NCBI RefSeq assembly: GCF_018327685.1 | Contig: NZ_BNEL01000001.1 | Coordinates: 3,968,001-4,032,000, forward strand | DNA: 64,000 nt | Reading direction: 5' to 3' | DNA from: Streptomyces sp. TS71-3 | Lineage (GTDB): Bacteria; Actinomycetota; Actinomycetes; Streptomycetales; Streptomycetaceae | Part shown: positions 36,181 to 43,056 of the stretch, in pieces | Layout of the letters: every line of letters begins with the position of its first letter | Numbering within the stretch: the first letter of the stretch is position 1 | The notes under the pieces: generated by a model | What the model was told of the DNA's origin: nothing | What the model saw: only the letters and a program-made list of their open reading frames with translations | Databases searched by the model: none | Made by a program: the position numbers and the translations under genes

Positions 36181-38355
36181 ATGCGCGGCCACAACGATGG
36201 CCGGGCCGATGGCCAAGGCCGCGTCTACCAGGCCTCCGGTGACCAGCACATCACCGAGCACCACCACGCCCCCGACTGGTCGGGACCGGACTCGGTGCGC
36301 CGCCCGGCGGTCGGCCGCGTCCCCCTCGTACTCCGCGATCGTGCAGGGGAGATGGACCGGCTGCGCGCCGCCGTCGAGCCCGGTGTCGGAGGCGGCGTCT
36401 ACGTGCTCCACGGCCTGGGCGGCTGCGGCAAGACCGCCGTCGCCTACACGCTCTTCCAGCATGCGACCGGCGAGGCCGGCCGACTCGGGCTGTGGGTCAA
36501 CGCCTCCGACCCGACCTCGCTCCGCGCCGGCATGCTAGCCGTCGCGGCCGACCGCGGAGCCACCGACGGCGAACTGATGGGAGCACGCAGCGGGTTACGC
36601 CCCGCCGCCGATCTCGTCTGGGACTACCTGGACCGCTCCGACCAACCCTGGCTTCTCGTCCTCGACAACGCCGACAACCCCACCATCCTCCGCGACGGCG
36701 GTTGGCTGCGCACCAGTCCCACCGGCACGGTCGTCGTCACGACCCGGCAGGCGGCGGCCCACTGGTGGCCCGGGGCGGAACTGCTCCAGTTCGGTGTACT
36801 CCCACGCGAGGAAGCAGCTCTCGTCCTGCGCGACCTCGCACCGCATGCAGGGTCACTCGACGACGCCGCGGAGGTCGCCGACCGCCTCGGACGCCTCCCT
36901 CTGGCGCTCACCCTCGCCGGCGGATTCCTCGCCCACCAGGTGATTTCGCCCTGGAGCCTGGCCGATTACGGTCGCCGGCTCGACGGCAGCGCGGGCTCCG
37001 ACCCCATCGAGCTCATCGAACGCGGCGCCGCGGCCGTCGGGGGCGACTCCCGGCACCTGCCCAGCCGCACCTGGCAACTGTCCCTCGACGCCCTCGCCTC
37101 CCAGGGCATGCCCGAGGCGGGCCACCTTCTGCGCCTTCTCGCGTGCTGGTCCAGTGACCCGTTGCCCCTGTCGATCCTGCTCGGCGCCGAACTGGGCCCG
37201 GAGCTTCCTGTTTCGCATGTCGAATCGGCCCTGCGGGGACTCCTCGACCACTCCCTCACCGAGGTCGCACCCGCGCCCGGAGACATGCGCTGCCTGCGCA
37301 CGCACGGTGTCCTCCTCAACAGCGTCGCCCGTGCCACGCCCGGCGGCCAGCAGGAGCGGCTCGCTGCCACTGCTGTCCGGCTGTGTCTCGCGGCGTTACC
37401 GGAGGTTCCTGACCGGGGGTCGCAGGATCCCGTTGTGAACCTGCTCGCCCCGCATGTGATCGCACTCGTGCGGAGAACGATGACCTGGGCGACGAGCGAA
37501 CCGACGGTGGAAGCTGCGGCGGAGTGTGCTCTGCGGCTGGTCACCGCCGTTCACAGGTCCGATGACTACGCCTCGGCGCTCAGCTTGTGCAGCGATGCCT
37601 TGGAGTTGTTGAGTCCGCGGCTGGGTGAGGACAGCGTTGCGCTGATCAGGCTGCGTCTGCGTGTCGCGCGGGCTCTTCTTCGGCTTGGACGATTTGGCGA
37701 GTCCGAGACTTTGTACTCGCGTGTGCTGGACGTCTGTGAAAGGACGCTGGATCCCGATGCGCCGGAGACACTGGACGCGTGTTTGGGATTGGCCATCCCT
37801 CTCTGCAACCTTGGCCGAGAGAGGGAAGGCATGCGCCTTGTTCGGCGGGCAGTGGAGGGGCGAACTCGTGCGCTCGGATCGGTGCACCCTCTCACACTGC
37901 GCGCGCGGTCACGCCTTCTGACGACCGCTGCTCTCTCGATCGTGCGGTCACCCTTACTGGACAATTCGGCACTGGTCACCGAGATGGTGGCAGGTTCCTC
38001 CTTGGTGGCGGACTGCCGCCGCGAGGTCGGAGACGGGCACACCATTACCCTTGCCGCAGAACATGCTTACGCCTATGCGCTCAATCATGTTGGGCAACCG
38101 GTCGAGGCCTTACCGTATATTCGCTCAGTCTTTGCGAAAGATGTGGAACGTTTTGGTCCTGAATCCTCCAGCGCTCTGGCCGCTCGGGAATTGCTGGGCA
38201 GGATTCTGCACCGCCTCGGCCATGACGCCGAGGCGATCGGCCATCTGGAAGAGGTTGTAGAAATCCGAACCAGAACACTTGGCTCGAACCACCCGTGGGT
38301 CCTTGGCAACAAGGAATTCTTGAATCAAGTCAAGGTCGGCAGCGAAGAAGATTGA
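36181..38355 (+). CDS. NB-ARC/TPR STAND ATPase (bacterial NLR-like), four TTA codons
   Basis: This 724-residue protein is of the signal-transduction ATPase class. A short N-terminal segment has GRVYQASGDQHITEHHH (about residues 13-29). The NB-ARC module follows: P-loop YVLHGLGGCGKTAVAYTLF (near 72-90), Walker B PWLLVLDNADN, sensor TGTVVVTTR and GLPL-like GRLPLALTLAG. The C-terminal third has TPR-type helices (GRFGESETLYSRVLDVCERTL, GHDAEAIGHLEEVVEIRTRTLG). No effector domain is fused. TTA codons lie at 36595, 37396, 37954 and 38110, so translation should need the bldA tRNA. The 3' half is less GC-rich than its neighbours, suggesting acquisition. GAAGGGGAGG precedes ATG 36181; a GTG at 36148 is an alternative. 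Confidence 0.9.
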   Translation: MRGHNDGRADGQGRVYQASGDQHITEHHHAPDWSGPDSVRRPAVGRVPLVLRDRAGEMDRLRAAVEPGVGGGVYVLHGLGGCGKTAVAYTLFQHATGEAGRLGLWVNASDPTSLRAGMLAVAADRGATDGELMGARSGLRPAADLVWDYLDRSDQPWLLVLDNADNPTILRDGGWLRTSPTGTVVVTTRQAAAHWWPGAELLQFGVLPREEAALVLRDLAPHAGSLDDAAEVADRLGRLPLALTLAGGFLAHQVISPWSLADYGRRLDGSAGSDPIELIERGAAAVGGDSRHLPSRTWQLSLDALASQGMPEAGHLLRLLACWSSDPLPLSILLGAELGPELPVSHVESALRGLLDHSLTEVAPAPGDMRCLRTHGVLLNSVARATPGGQQERLAATAVRLCLAALPEVPDRGSQDPVVNLLAPHVIALVRRTMTWATSEPTVEAAAECALRLVTAVHRSDDYASALSLCSDALELLSPRLGEDSVALIRLRLRVARALLRLGRFGESETLYSRVLDVCERTLDPDAPETLDACLGLAIPLCNLGREREGMRLVRRAVEGRTRALGSVHPLTLRARSRLLTTAALSIVRSPLLDNSALVTEMVAGSSLVADCRREVGDGHTITLAAEHAYAYALNHVGQPVEALPYIRSVFAKDVERFGPESSSALAARELLGRILHRLGHDAEAIGHLEEVVEIRTRTLGSNHPWVLGNKEFLNQVKVGSEED

Positions 38356-38361
38356 ACCATC

Positions 38362-38390
38362 TCCCGCTCCCGGTGTAAGCGGGAGCGGGA
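38362..38390. terminator. terminator between NLR-like gene and DUF397 gene
   Basis: A perfect 11-bp stem (38362-38372 with 38380-38390, TCCCGCTCCCG / CGGGAGCGGGA) has a seven-base loop GTGTAAG. It lies between convergent genes and can serve both. Confidence 0.85.
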
Positions 38391-38408
38391 CACGGTGACG
38401 TCGAGTCG

Positions 38409-38618
38409 TCAGCTCTCCGAGGCGTACGTCACGAAGCGCCCCCAGGTGCGTGGCGTGAGCGTGAGCCGAGGTCCTTCGATGTTCTTGGAGTCGCGGACGT
38501 GTACTGCGCCGGGGCTGGTGGCGACTTCGACACAGGACGTGCCGTCGTTGCCGCCGCTGTAACTACTCTTGAACCACGCCAGTTCCGGGCTGCCCCCGGC
38601 AGCGGTCATGCGGATCAT
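38409..38618 (-). CDS. DUF397 small protein (whiJ-locus type)
   Basis: This 69-residue protein has the DUF397 core: AWFKSSYSGGNDGTSCVEVA, then VHVRDSKNIEGPRLTLTPRTWGRFV. Such proteins are encoded beside WhiJ-like XRE regulators in streptomycetes and modulate them. Its ATG overlaps the stop of the XRE gene (ATGA), so it is translationally coupled. Confidence 0.93.
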   Translation of the reverse strand: MIRMTAAGGSPELAWFKSSYSGGNDGTSCVEVATSPGAVHVRDSKNIEGPRLTLTPRTWGRFVTYASES

Positions 38619-39490
38619 GTCTCTCCCAGCAGATGCTCGATGAGTGCCAGCGACTCCCCTGGAGGGAGAGCCTGTGCCCGGATGGTGCCGTACCGCAGCT
38701 CAAGGACGCGTAGCCGCCTCAGATCGGAAACGGGGCGGCCGTTGAACGCACCGTCCGAGCGTCCCACCGCCGTACCATCAGGGAACTTCAGCAGCTCGAT
38801 CCTGCCATCCAGGCCGGAATGGACTTCGCGGTGCGTAGGCATCACCTGGAGGGTTACACTCCGCAACCGGCCTACCTCCAACAGACGTTCGAGCTGTGCT
38901 CGCCACACCATTGTGCCTCCGAGAGGGCGCCTCAGAGGTGCCTCTTCCAACACAAAGCTGAGCGCGGGTGCGGGGTCGCGGTCGAAGACGGAACGCCGTT
39001 CCACGCGTGCGGCCACCATCCGCTCCACATCGTCCTGTGAGTAGGGAGGCTGCGCCGCTTCGATCGCTGCCCTGGCATGCTCGGGTGTCTGCAACAGCCC
39101 CGCAATGATGTTGCACTCGTACACCCCGATCTCGGCCGCCTGGGCTTCCAGCTTGGCCAAGTCCCGGACCTTCTTCGGGTACCGAACCCTCCGCACGTCC
39201 TCCTTCATCGCCGAGAGCAGCCCGTCCGCCCCCAACACCTCGTCCGACTTGTCGAGATACTCGGGCCGGGGGATCCGTTTGCCGCCCTCGATCTTGTAGA
39301 CCAGGTCCTCGCCGTACCCGACCGCCGCACCGAACTCGGCGGCCCGCATCCCCGCTGCCTCCCGTCGCAGCTTCAACTGCCGTCCCACCGTGGCGACCAC
39401 GGCGATGCCCCAGTCGTCGTCCGGGTCCACCTCCCACCCCGACTCGTCCGCCTCACCCTTCGGCCGTACCGCCTCGCCGTCCACCGTCAT
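38615..39490 (-). CDS. WhiJ-like XRE regulator with DUF5753 domain
   Basis: This regulator of about 291 residues has an N-terminal helix-turn-helix (GRQLKLRREAAGMRAAEFGAAVGYGEDLVYKIEGGKRIP). The C-terminal DUF5753 domain has VYECNIIAGLLQTPEHARAAI and GTMVWRAQLERLLEVGRL. In streptomycetes it pairs with a DUF397 partner and an anti-sigma-like ATPase to tune development or antibiotic production (whiJ and abaA loci). AGAGGGGGA upstream of the ATG at 39490 sets the start. The DUF397 gene is coupled downstream and the ATPase gene is divergent, so this is a full whiJ-type set. Confidence 0.92.
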   Translation of the reverse strand: MTVDGEAVRPKGEADESGWEVDPDDDWGIAVVATVGRQLKLRREAAGMRAAEFGAAVGYGEDLVYKIEGGKRIPRPEYLDKSDEVLGADGLLSAMKEDVRRVRYPKKVRDLAKLEAQAAEIGVYECNIIAGLLQTPEHARAAIEAAQPPYSQDDVERMVAARVERRSVFDRDPAPALSFVLEEAPLRRPLGGTMVWRAQLERLLEVGRLRSVTLQVMPTHREVHSGLDGRIELLKFPDGTAVGRSDGAFNGRPVSDLRRLRVLELRYGTIRAQALPPGESLALIEHLLGET

Positions 39491-39638
39491 GGGTTCCCCC
39501 TCTGGTCGTACCGCCGTGCTTCCTGCCCGTACCAACCGTTCCGACAGCCCGGACAGCACCGGACAAGACCCCGACAGTCACGGTACGCAACCGTCATGTC
39601 ACGGTTCACCGTAAGCAGAGTCGGCCACTCTGAGTGAT

Positions 39639-40121
39639 GTGAATCAGGAAAACGCGGCATCCACGGCCGAAACCGACCCCGACATCCGGCACTTCCGCGT
39701 GCAGTTGTCGTCCACACCGCGCGGGGCCCGCCTGGCCCGCCTGCTCGCCGACGAGCAACTGCGCCGCTGGGGGCTCCCGTCGGAGGCCGCGTGCCACGTG
39801 GTGGCCGAGCTGGCGGCGAACGCGGCGACGCACGGCCGCGTCGCCGGCCGGGACTTCCGCGTCACGCTGACCGTGCTCCGGGGCACCCTCCGCATCGAGG
39901 TCACGGACACGCGCGGTGAGCGCCCGCCGGAGCTCACGAAGGCGGCACCGGACGCCGAGTCGGGCCGCGGCCTGCTCCTCGTGGACGCGCTCGCCGACCG
40001 CTGGGGGACCACCGAGGGCCCCTTCCCGCGCAAGACGGTCTGGGCGGAACTGCGCGTGACGCCACCGGACCCCGCCCCTCCGCGTGGCAGCGCGGCCGAC
40101 GATCTTCCCTGCGGAACCTGA
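39639..40121 (+). CDS. HATPase (RsbW-like) anti-sigma-type protein
   Basis: This 160-residue protein has the GHKL ATPase fold seen in actinobacterial anti-sigma kinases. Visible are the N box VVAELAANAATHG, the G1-like LRIEVTDTRGERPP and the G2-like ESGRGLLLVDALADRWG. It is divergent from the whiJ-like regulator, as in related whiJ-type loci. Whether it binds a sigma factor or phosphorylates an antagonist is unknown. The GTG at 39639 has a weak ribosome binding site. Confidence 0.88.
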   Translation: MNQENAASTAETDPDIRHFRVQLSSTPRGARLARLLADEQLRRWGLPSEAACHVVAELAANAATHGRVAGRDFRVTLTVLRGTLRIEVTDTRGERPPELTKAAPDAESGRGLLLVDALADRWGTTEGPFPRKTVWAELRVTPPDPAPPRGSAADDLPCGT

Positions 40122-40263
40122 GGGAACCCTGGCCCGCACCCGGACAGCACCCGTTTTCGCCTCTCTACTACCCGTGAACAGGACTTTTGTACCCGTGCTT
40201 GCGACTTCACGCCCCAGCGGTCCCGGACGACTAACCTGGCCAGTACATTCCCGGGAGGACACC

Positions 40264-40611
40264 ATGAGCACTCAGGCCGACCACGGACACGAGCTGATTC
40301 CGCGTCCCGAGCAGACGCCGGACGCGCTGCGTGCCGCCCTTGCCGTCCTCGCTCCCGGCCGTCTGGCGGAGATGCAGCGGACGAAGGACGAGGCCTTCAC
40401 CAAGGCTGTGGAGTGGCAGTCGCTGAGTCCGGTGCAGAGCTGGGTGCTGGCCTGGGCCAGGGATATCGAGATCGCCCGCCGCCCTGAGCTGTCCGCCCGC
40501 CATGCCCGAGCGAGCAGCGATCTTGAGGACAAGGATCCTGCTGTGGCACGGGACGCCCTACGCGAACTGACCGCGGTCCTGGACGAGGCCATGGAAGCAG
40601 TGCGCGCTTGA
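40264..40611 (+). CDS. conserved hypothetical, antitoxin-like first gene of a pair
   Basis: This 115-residue helical protein starts MSTQADHGHELIPRPEQTP. Its core is LRAALAVLAPGRLAEMQRTKDEAFTKAVEWQSLSPVQSWVLAWARDIEIARRPEL. It resembles the DUF6247-type proteins of streptomycetes, though this is from memory. GGGAGGA lies upstream of the ATG. Its stop overlaps the TTG of the next gene (TTGA), so the two are coupled, as in toxin-antitoxin pairs. Confidence 0.65.
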   Translation: MSTQADHGHELIPRPEQTPDALRAALAVLAPGRLAEMQRTKDEAFTKAVEWQSLSPVQSWVLAWARDIEIARRPELSARHARASSDLEDKDPAVARDALRELTAVLDEAMEAVRA

Positions 40612-40864
40612 GCTGGTCATGGGAGTACGTCTTCGGCGCCGAGGAAGCCGCACGGAACGTCCCGCCGACGTTCCTCGTCGAAATCGAGAGGAAGGCCGAC
40701 GAACTCGTCAGGGCGGCTGAGGCACTCCACGTGCACGGGCGGAGTCACGAAGGGGAGGACCGCGGGGCGAAGACATCATCGTTCCCGGAGGCATGTTCAG
40801 GTACCAGATCGTCGTGCGCAGCGAACGTGTCTACATCGTCCAGATCACTTACCTGAACGGCTGA
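40608..40864 (+). pseudogene. small ParE/RelE-like partner gene, frameshifted
   Basis: From TTG at 40608 the frame reads SWSWEYVFGAEEAARNVPPTFLVEIERKADELVRAAEAL, then turns into a Ser/Cys-rich string ending at 40856. The next frame continues sensibly as DIIVPGGMFRYQIVVRSERVYIVQITYLNG and stops at 40864. A single missing base between about 40740 and 40770, where G-runs occur, explains this. The restored protein of about 85 residues has the alpha-then-beta layout of ParE/RelE-like toxins, but family assignment is inference. Confidence 0.6.
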
Positions 40865-40926
40865 CATTCGCACGACTGTGCTTCCAACGGTGCTGGCCCT
40901 GGCTACAGCGTCCCCTCCGGTTCCCC

Positions 40927-41436
40927 CTACAGCCCGTCGCCGCGCCCCCTGCGATACAGCAGCCACGTGCCGCCCACCGTCGCCACCCCGAGCGCGGCGA
41001 TCGCTCCCGCCGTGCGCACCGGGTCCGGGCCCAGCGCGCCGCCGGTGTCCGTCGCGGCCTGCGCCCCGGGTACCGGGCCGCCCTCCGCCGCCGTCAGGCT
41101 GATCGCCAGGTCGCCGCTCACCCGGGTGCGGTCCTGGCAGGTGGCGACGATCTCGTAGGTGCCGGGTTGTGCCGTGCTCGGGATCGTGAAGCGGCCCTCC
41201 TGCCGTCCGGAGCCCGGCGCCAGCGCGAAGGTGCCCGCGCCGACCGTGCTGGCGTCGCCCGTCGCCGTGCCGCCCGCGCCGCATGCCGCGGTGTGCACCG
41301 TGATCGTGGCTCCCGGGGCGGCGTCCAGGGGCGACACCACCAGGGTGCCGTGGCCGGCGGCGACGGCGGGTGCCGCGGCCGGTGCGGTGACGGCGGCGGC
41401 GAGGACGGAACCGGTCAGCAGGCGTGCTGCGCGCAT
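40927..41436 (-). CDS. secreted cell-surface hypothetical protein
   Basis: This 169-residue protein has a signal peptide (MRAARLLTGSVLAAAVTAPAAAPAVA, cleavage near AVAA-G). Its Ig-like beta domain of about 85 residues has LVVSPLDAAPGATITVHTAACG and GTYEIVATCQD with two cysteines. A C-terminal membrane segment (AGAIAALGVATVGGTWLLY) is followed by RRGRGDGL. It lacks an LPxTG/LAxTG sortase motif, so it is anchored only by the membrane helix. Function unknown. Confidence 0.75.
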   Translation of the reverse strand: MRAARLLTGSVLAAAVTAPAAAPAVAAGHGTLVVSPLDAAPGATITVHTAACGAGGTATGDASTVGAGTFALAPGSGRQEGRFTIPSTAQPGTYEIVATCQDRTRVSGDLAISLTAAEGGPVPGAQAATDTGGALGPDPVRTAGAIAALGVATVGGTWLLYRRGRGDGL

Positions 41437-41703
41437 GTGCGTGCTCCTCCCGAGAGGGCGCGGCCCGCTGCACCCCCGAGGTGCCGCTGCGCCAGTCGCG
41501 CCCCTGTCCTACCGAGGAAAGTGCCAGTCGCCCCCGGCCGCCTCCCGGGTGCCGCCAAAAGGCCCCGGCGCACGCCCGTCCTGACGCCGCGCCAGATACG
41601 TCACCGCAGGTCATCCGCGTTCACCCGGGACGCAACCGGAGGGAGAGCCCCACGCGTGTGAACGGGTGACCCCGTCTCGGCCCCGGCGGTCCCCGCCGCC
41701 CCG
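41437..41703. other. gap between the secreted protein gene and soxR
   Basis: No gene, repeat or clear hairpin is seen; it holds the promoter of the minus-strand secreted protein and the 3' flank of soxR. Confidence 0.3.
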
Positions 41704-42162
41704 TCAGTCCTCGATCAGCCTGCGCGGCCCCGGGCCGTGGGCCGCCAGCTCGTCGTACGGGTTCGACAGCGCGCAGCGGTCCAGGGAGAGGCAGCCGCAG
41801 CCGATGCAGTCGGTGAGGTTGTCGCGCAGCCGCTGGAGCGTCCTGATGCGCTCGTCGAGGTCGGCCCGCCAGCACTCGGAGATCCGGGCCCAGTCGTCCC
41901 GGGTGGGCGTCCGGTCCTCCGGCAGCAGGGCCAGCACCTCGCGGATCCTGGCGAGCGAGATGCCCAGCCGCTGCGAGGTGCGGATGAACGCGACCCGGCG
42001 CAGCGTGTCGCGGGGGTAGCGGCGCTGGTTGCCGGAGGTGCGGCGGCTGCTGATGAGGCCCTCGCGCTCGTAGAACCGCAGGGCCGAGGTGGCGACGCCG
42101 CTCCGCTCGGCGAGCTCGCCCACCGTTATCTCCTTGGCGCCCGGTGCGAGATGTGTCGACAT
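41704..42162 (-). CDS. soxR: redox-sensitive MerR-family regulator SoxR
   Basis: This 152-residue SoxR activates target genes when its [2Fe-2S] cluster is oxidised by redox-active metabolites. The MerR helix-turn-helix is clear (ITVGELAERSGVATSALRFYEREGLISSRRTSGNQRRY). The cluster ligands are CIGCGCLSLDRC near the C-terminus (C-x2-C-x-C-x5-C). The start at 42162 (MSTHLAPG) is preferred to an ATG eight codons earlier. It is divergent from a flavin/quinone reductase across a perfect inverted repeat. In streptomycetes SoxR answers to endogenous antibiotics such as actinorhodin-like quinones and induces reductases and pumps, which fits this pair. Confidence 0.93.
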   Translation of the reverse strand: MSTHLAPGAKEITVGELAERSGVATSALRFYEREGLISSRRTSGNQRRYPRDTLRRVAFIRTSQRLGISLARIREVLALLPEDRTPTRDDWARISECWRADLDERIRTLQRLRDNLTDCIGCGCLSLDRCALSNPYDELAAHGPGPRRLIED

Positions 42163-42211
42163 ATCGTCACTGTAATGCCGGGCCATGCCGGGTCATGTCG
42201 GAAGCGGCTTG

Positions 42212-42231
42212 ACTTGAACAATACTTCAAGT
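42212..42231. promoter_or_regulatory. inverted repeat between soxR and the flavin reductase, likely SoxR operator
   Basis: ACTTGAA-n6-TTCAAGT is a perfect 7-6-7 dyad overlapping a TTGACT -35-like box (42209-42214). Position between soxR and its probable target supports SoxR binding. The half-sites resemble the CTTGAG element of known sox boxes, but the arrangement is not identical. Confidence 0.6.
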
Positions 42232-42245
42232 TGGAGCCTCTGCGT

Positions 42246-42956
42246 ATGAACACGACGACCACTCTCACGTCACCCGGAACGTCACCCGTACCACCCCGCG
42301 CAGAATCCCGCGCAACGTCCGCCCCCACCGCCGCCCCTGACGGCGCACCGGATCCCGAGCCCCGCCGCGCGCCGGCGCCCGTCCCGGTCCGGGTCGCCGT
42401 CGTCATCGGCAGCAACCGCGAGGGGCGGTTCGGTCCCGTCGTCGCCGGCTGGCTGCTGTCCCGGCTGCGCGAGCGCGCCGACCTCGACGTCGACGTGCTC
42501 GACCTGGCCGCGGCCGACCTGCCCACCGCGATCTCCTCGCGCCCCTCGCCCGAGGTGGCGGCGGAACTGGCCAACGTCTCGCCGAAGCTGGCCGGTGCCG
42601 ACGCCTTCATCGTCCTGACCCCCGAGTACAACCACTCCTACCCCGCCTCCCTGAAGAGCCTCATCGACTGGCACCACGCGGAATGGCAGGCCAAACCGGT
42701 CGCACTGGTCTCCTACGGGGGCGTGTCGGGCGGGCTGCGCGCCGTGGAGCACCTCCGGCAGGTCTTCGCGGAGCTGCACGCCGTCAGCGTCCGCGACACC
42801 GTCTCCTTCCACAACGCCGGCAGTCACTTCGACGAGGAGGGCCGGCACCGCGACCCGGCCGCGGCGGACGCCGCCGCCGAACGCATGGTGGACCAGCTCG
42901 TGTGGTGGGCCACCGCGCTGCGCGCCGCCAAGGAGGTGCGTCCTTACGGCGGCTAG
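42246..42956 (+). CDS. NADPH-dependent FMN reductase / quinone reductase
   Basis: This 236-residue flavodoxin-like enzyme has an Ala/Pro-rich first 45 residues and then VRVAVVIGSNREGRFGPVVAGWLL (FMN phosphate loop), FIVLTPEYNHSYPASLKSLIDW, and ALVSYGGVSGGLRAVEHLR. These are the three FMN-binding loops of the NADPH-dependent FMN reductase family. It probably reduces quinones or flavins. The ATG at 42246 has GGAG 11 bases upstream. SoxR control is likely. A perfect hairpin terminates it against the convergent M4 protease. Confidence 0.9.
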   Translation: MNTTTTLTSPGTSPVPPRAESRATSAPTAAPDGAPDPEPRRAPAPVPVRVAVVIGSNREGRFGPVVAGWLLSRLRERADLDVDVLDLAAADLPTAISSRPSPEVAAELANVSPKLAGADAFIVLTPEYNHSYPASLKSLIDWHHAEWQAKPVALVSYGGVSGGLRAVEHLRQVFAELHAVSVRDTVSFHNAGSHFDEEGRHRDPAAADAAAERMVDQLVWWATALRAAKEVRPYGG

Positions 42957-42971
42957 CGGGGAGGGGGAAAG

Positions 42972-43004
42972 GCGTGTGCCCCGGCCGGCGGCCGGGGCAC
43001 ACGC
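42972..43004. terminator. bidirectional terminator
   Basis: A perfect 15-bp stem (42972-42986 with 42990-43004) has a GGC loop. It lies between the flavin reductase and the M4 protease, which converge. Confidence 0.88.
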
Positions 43005-43056
43005 ATGCGGATGTTCTGATGTCCCCCCGTCCCGGCCGCGCCGGCCGGCCCGCGTG

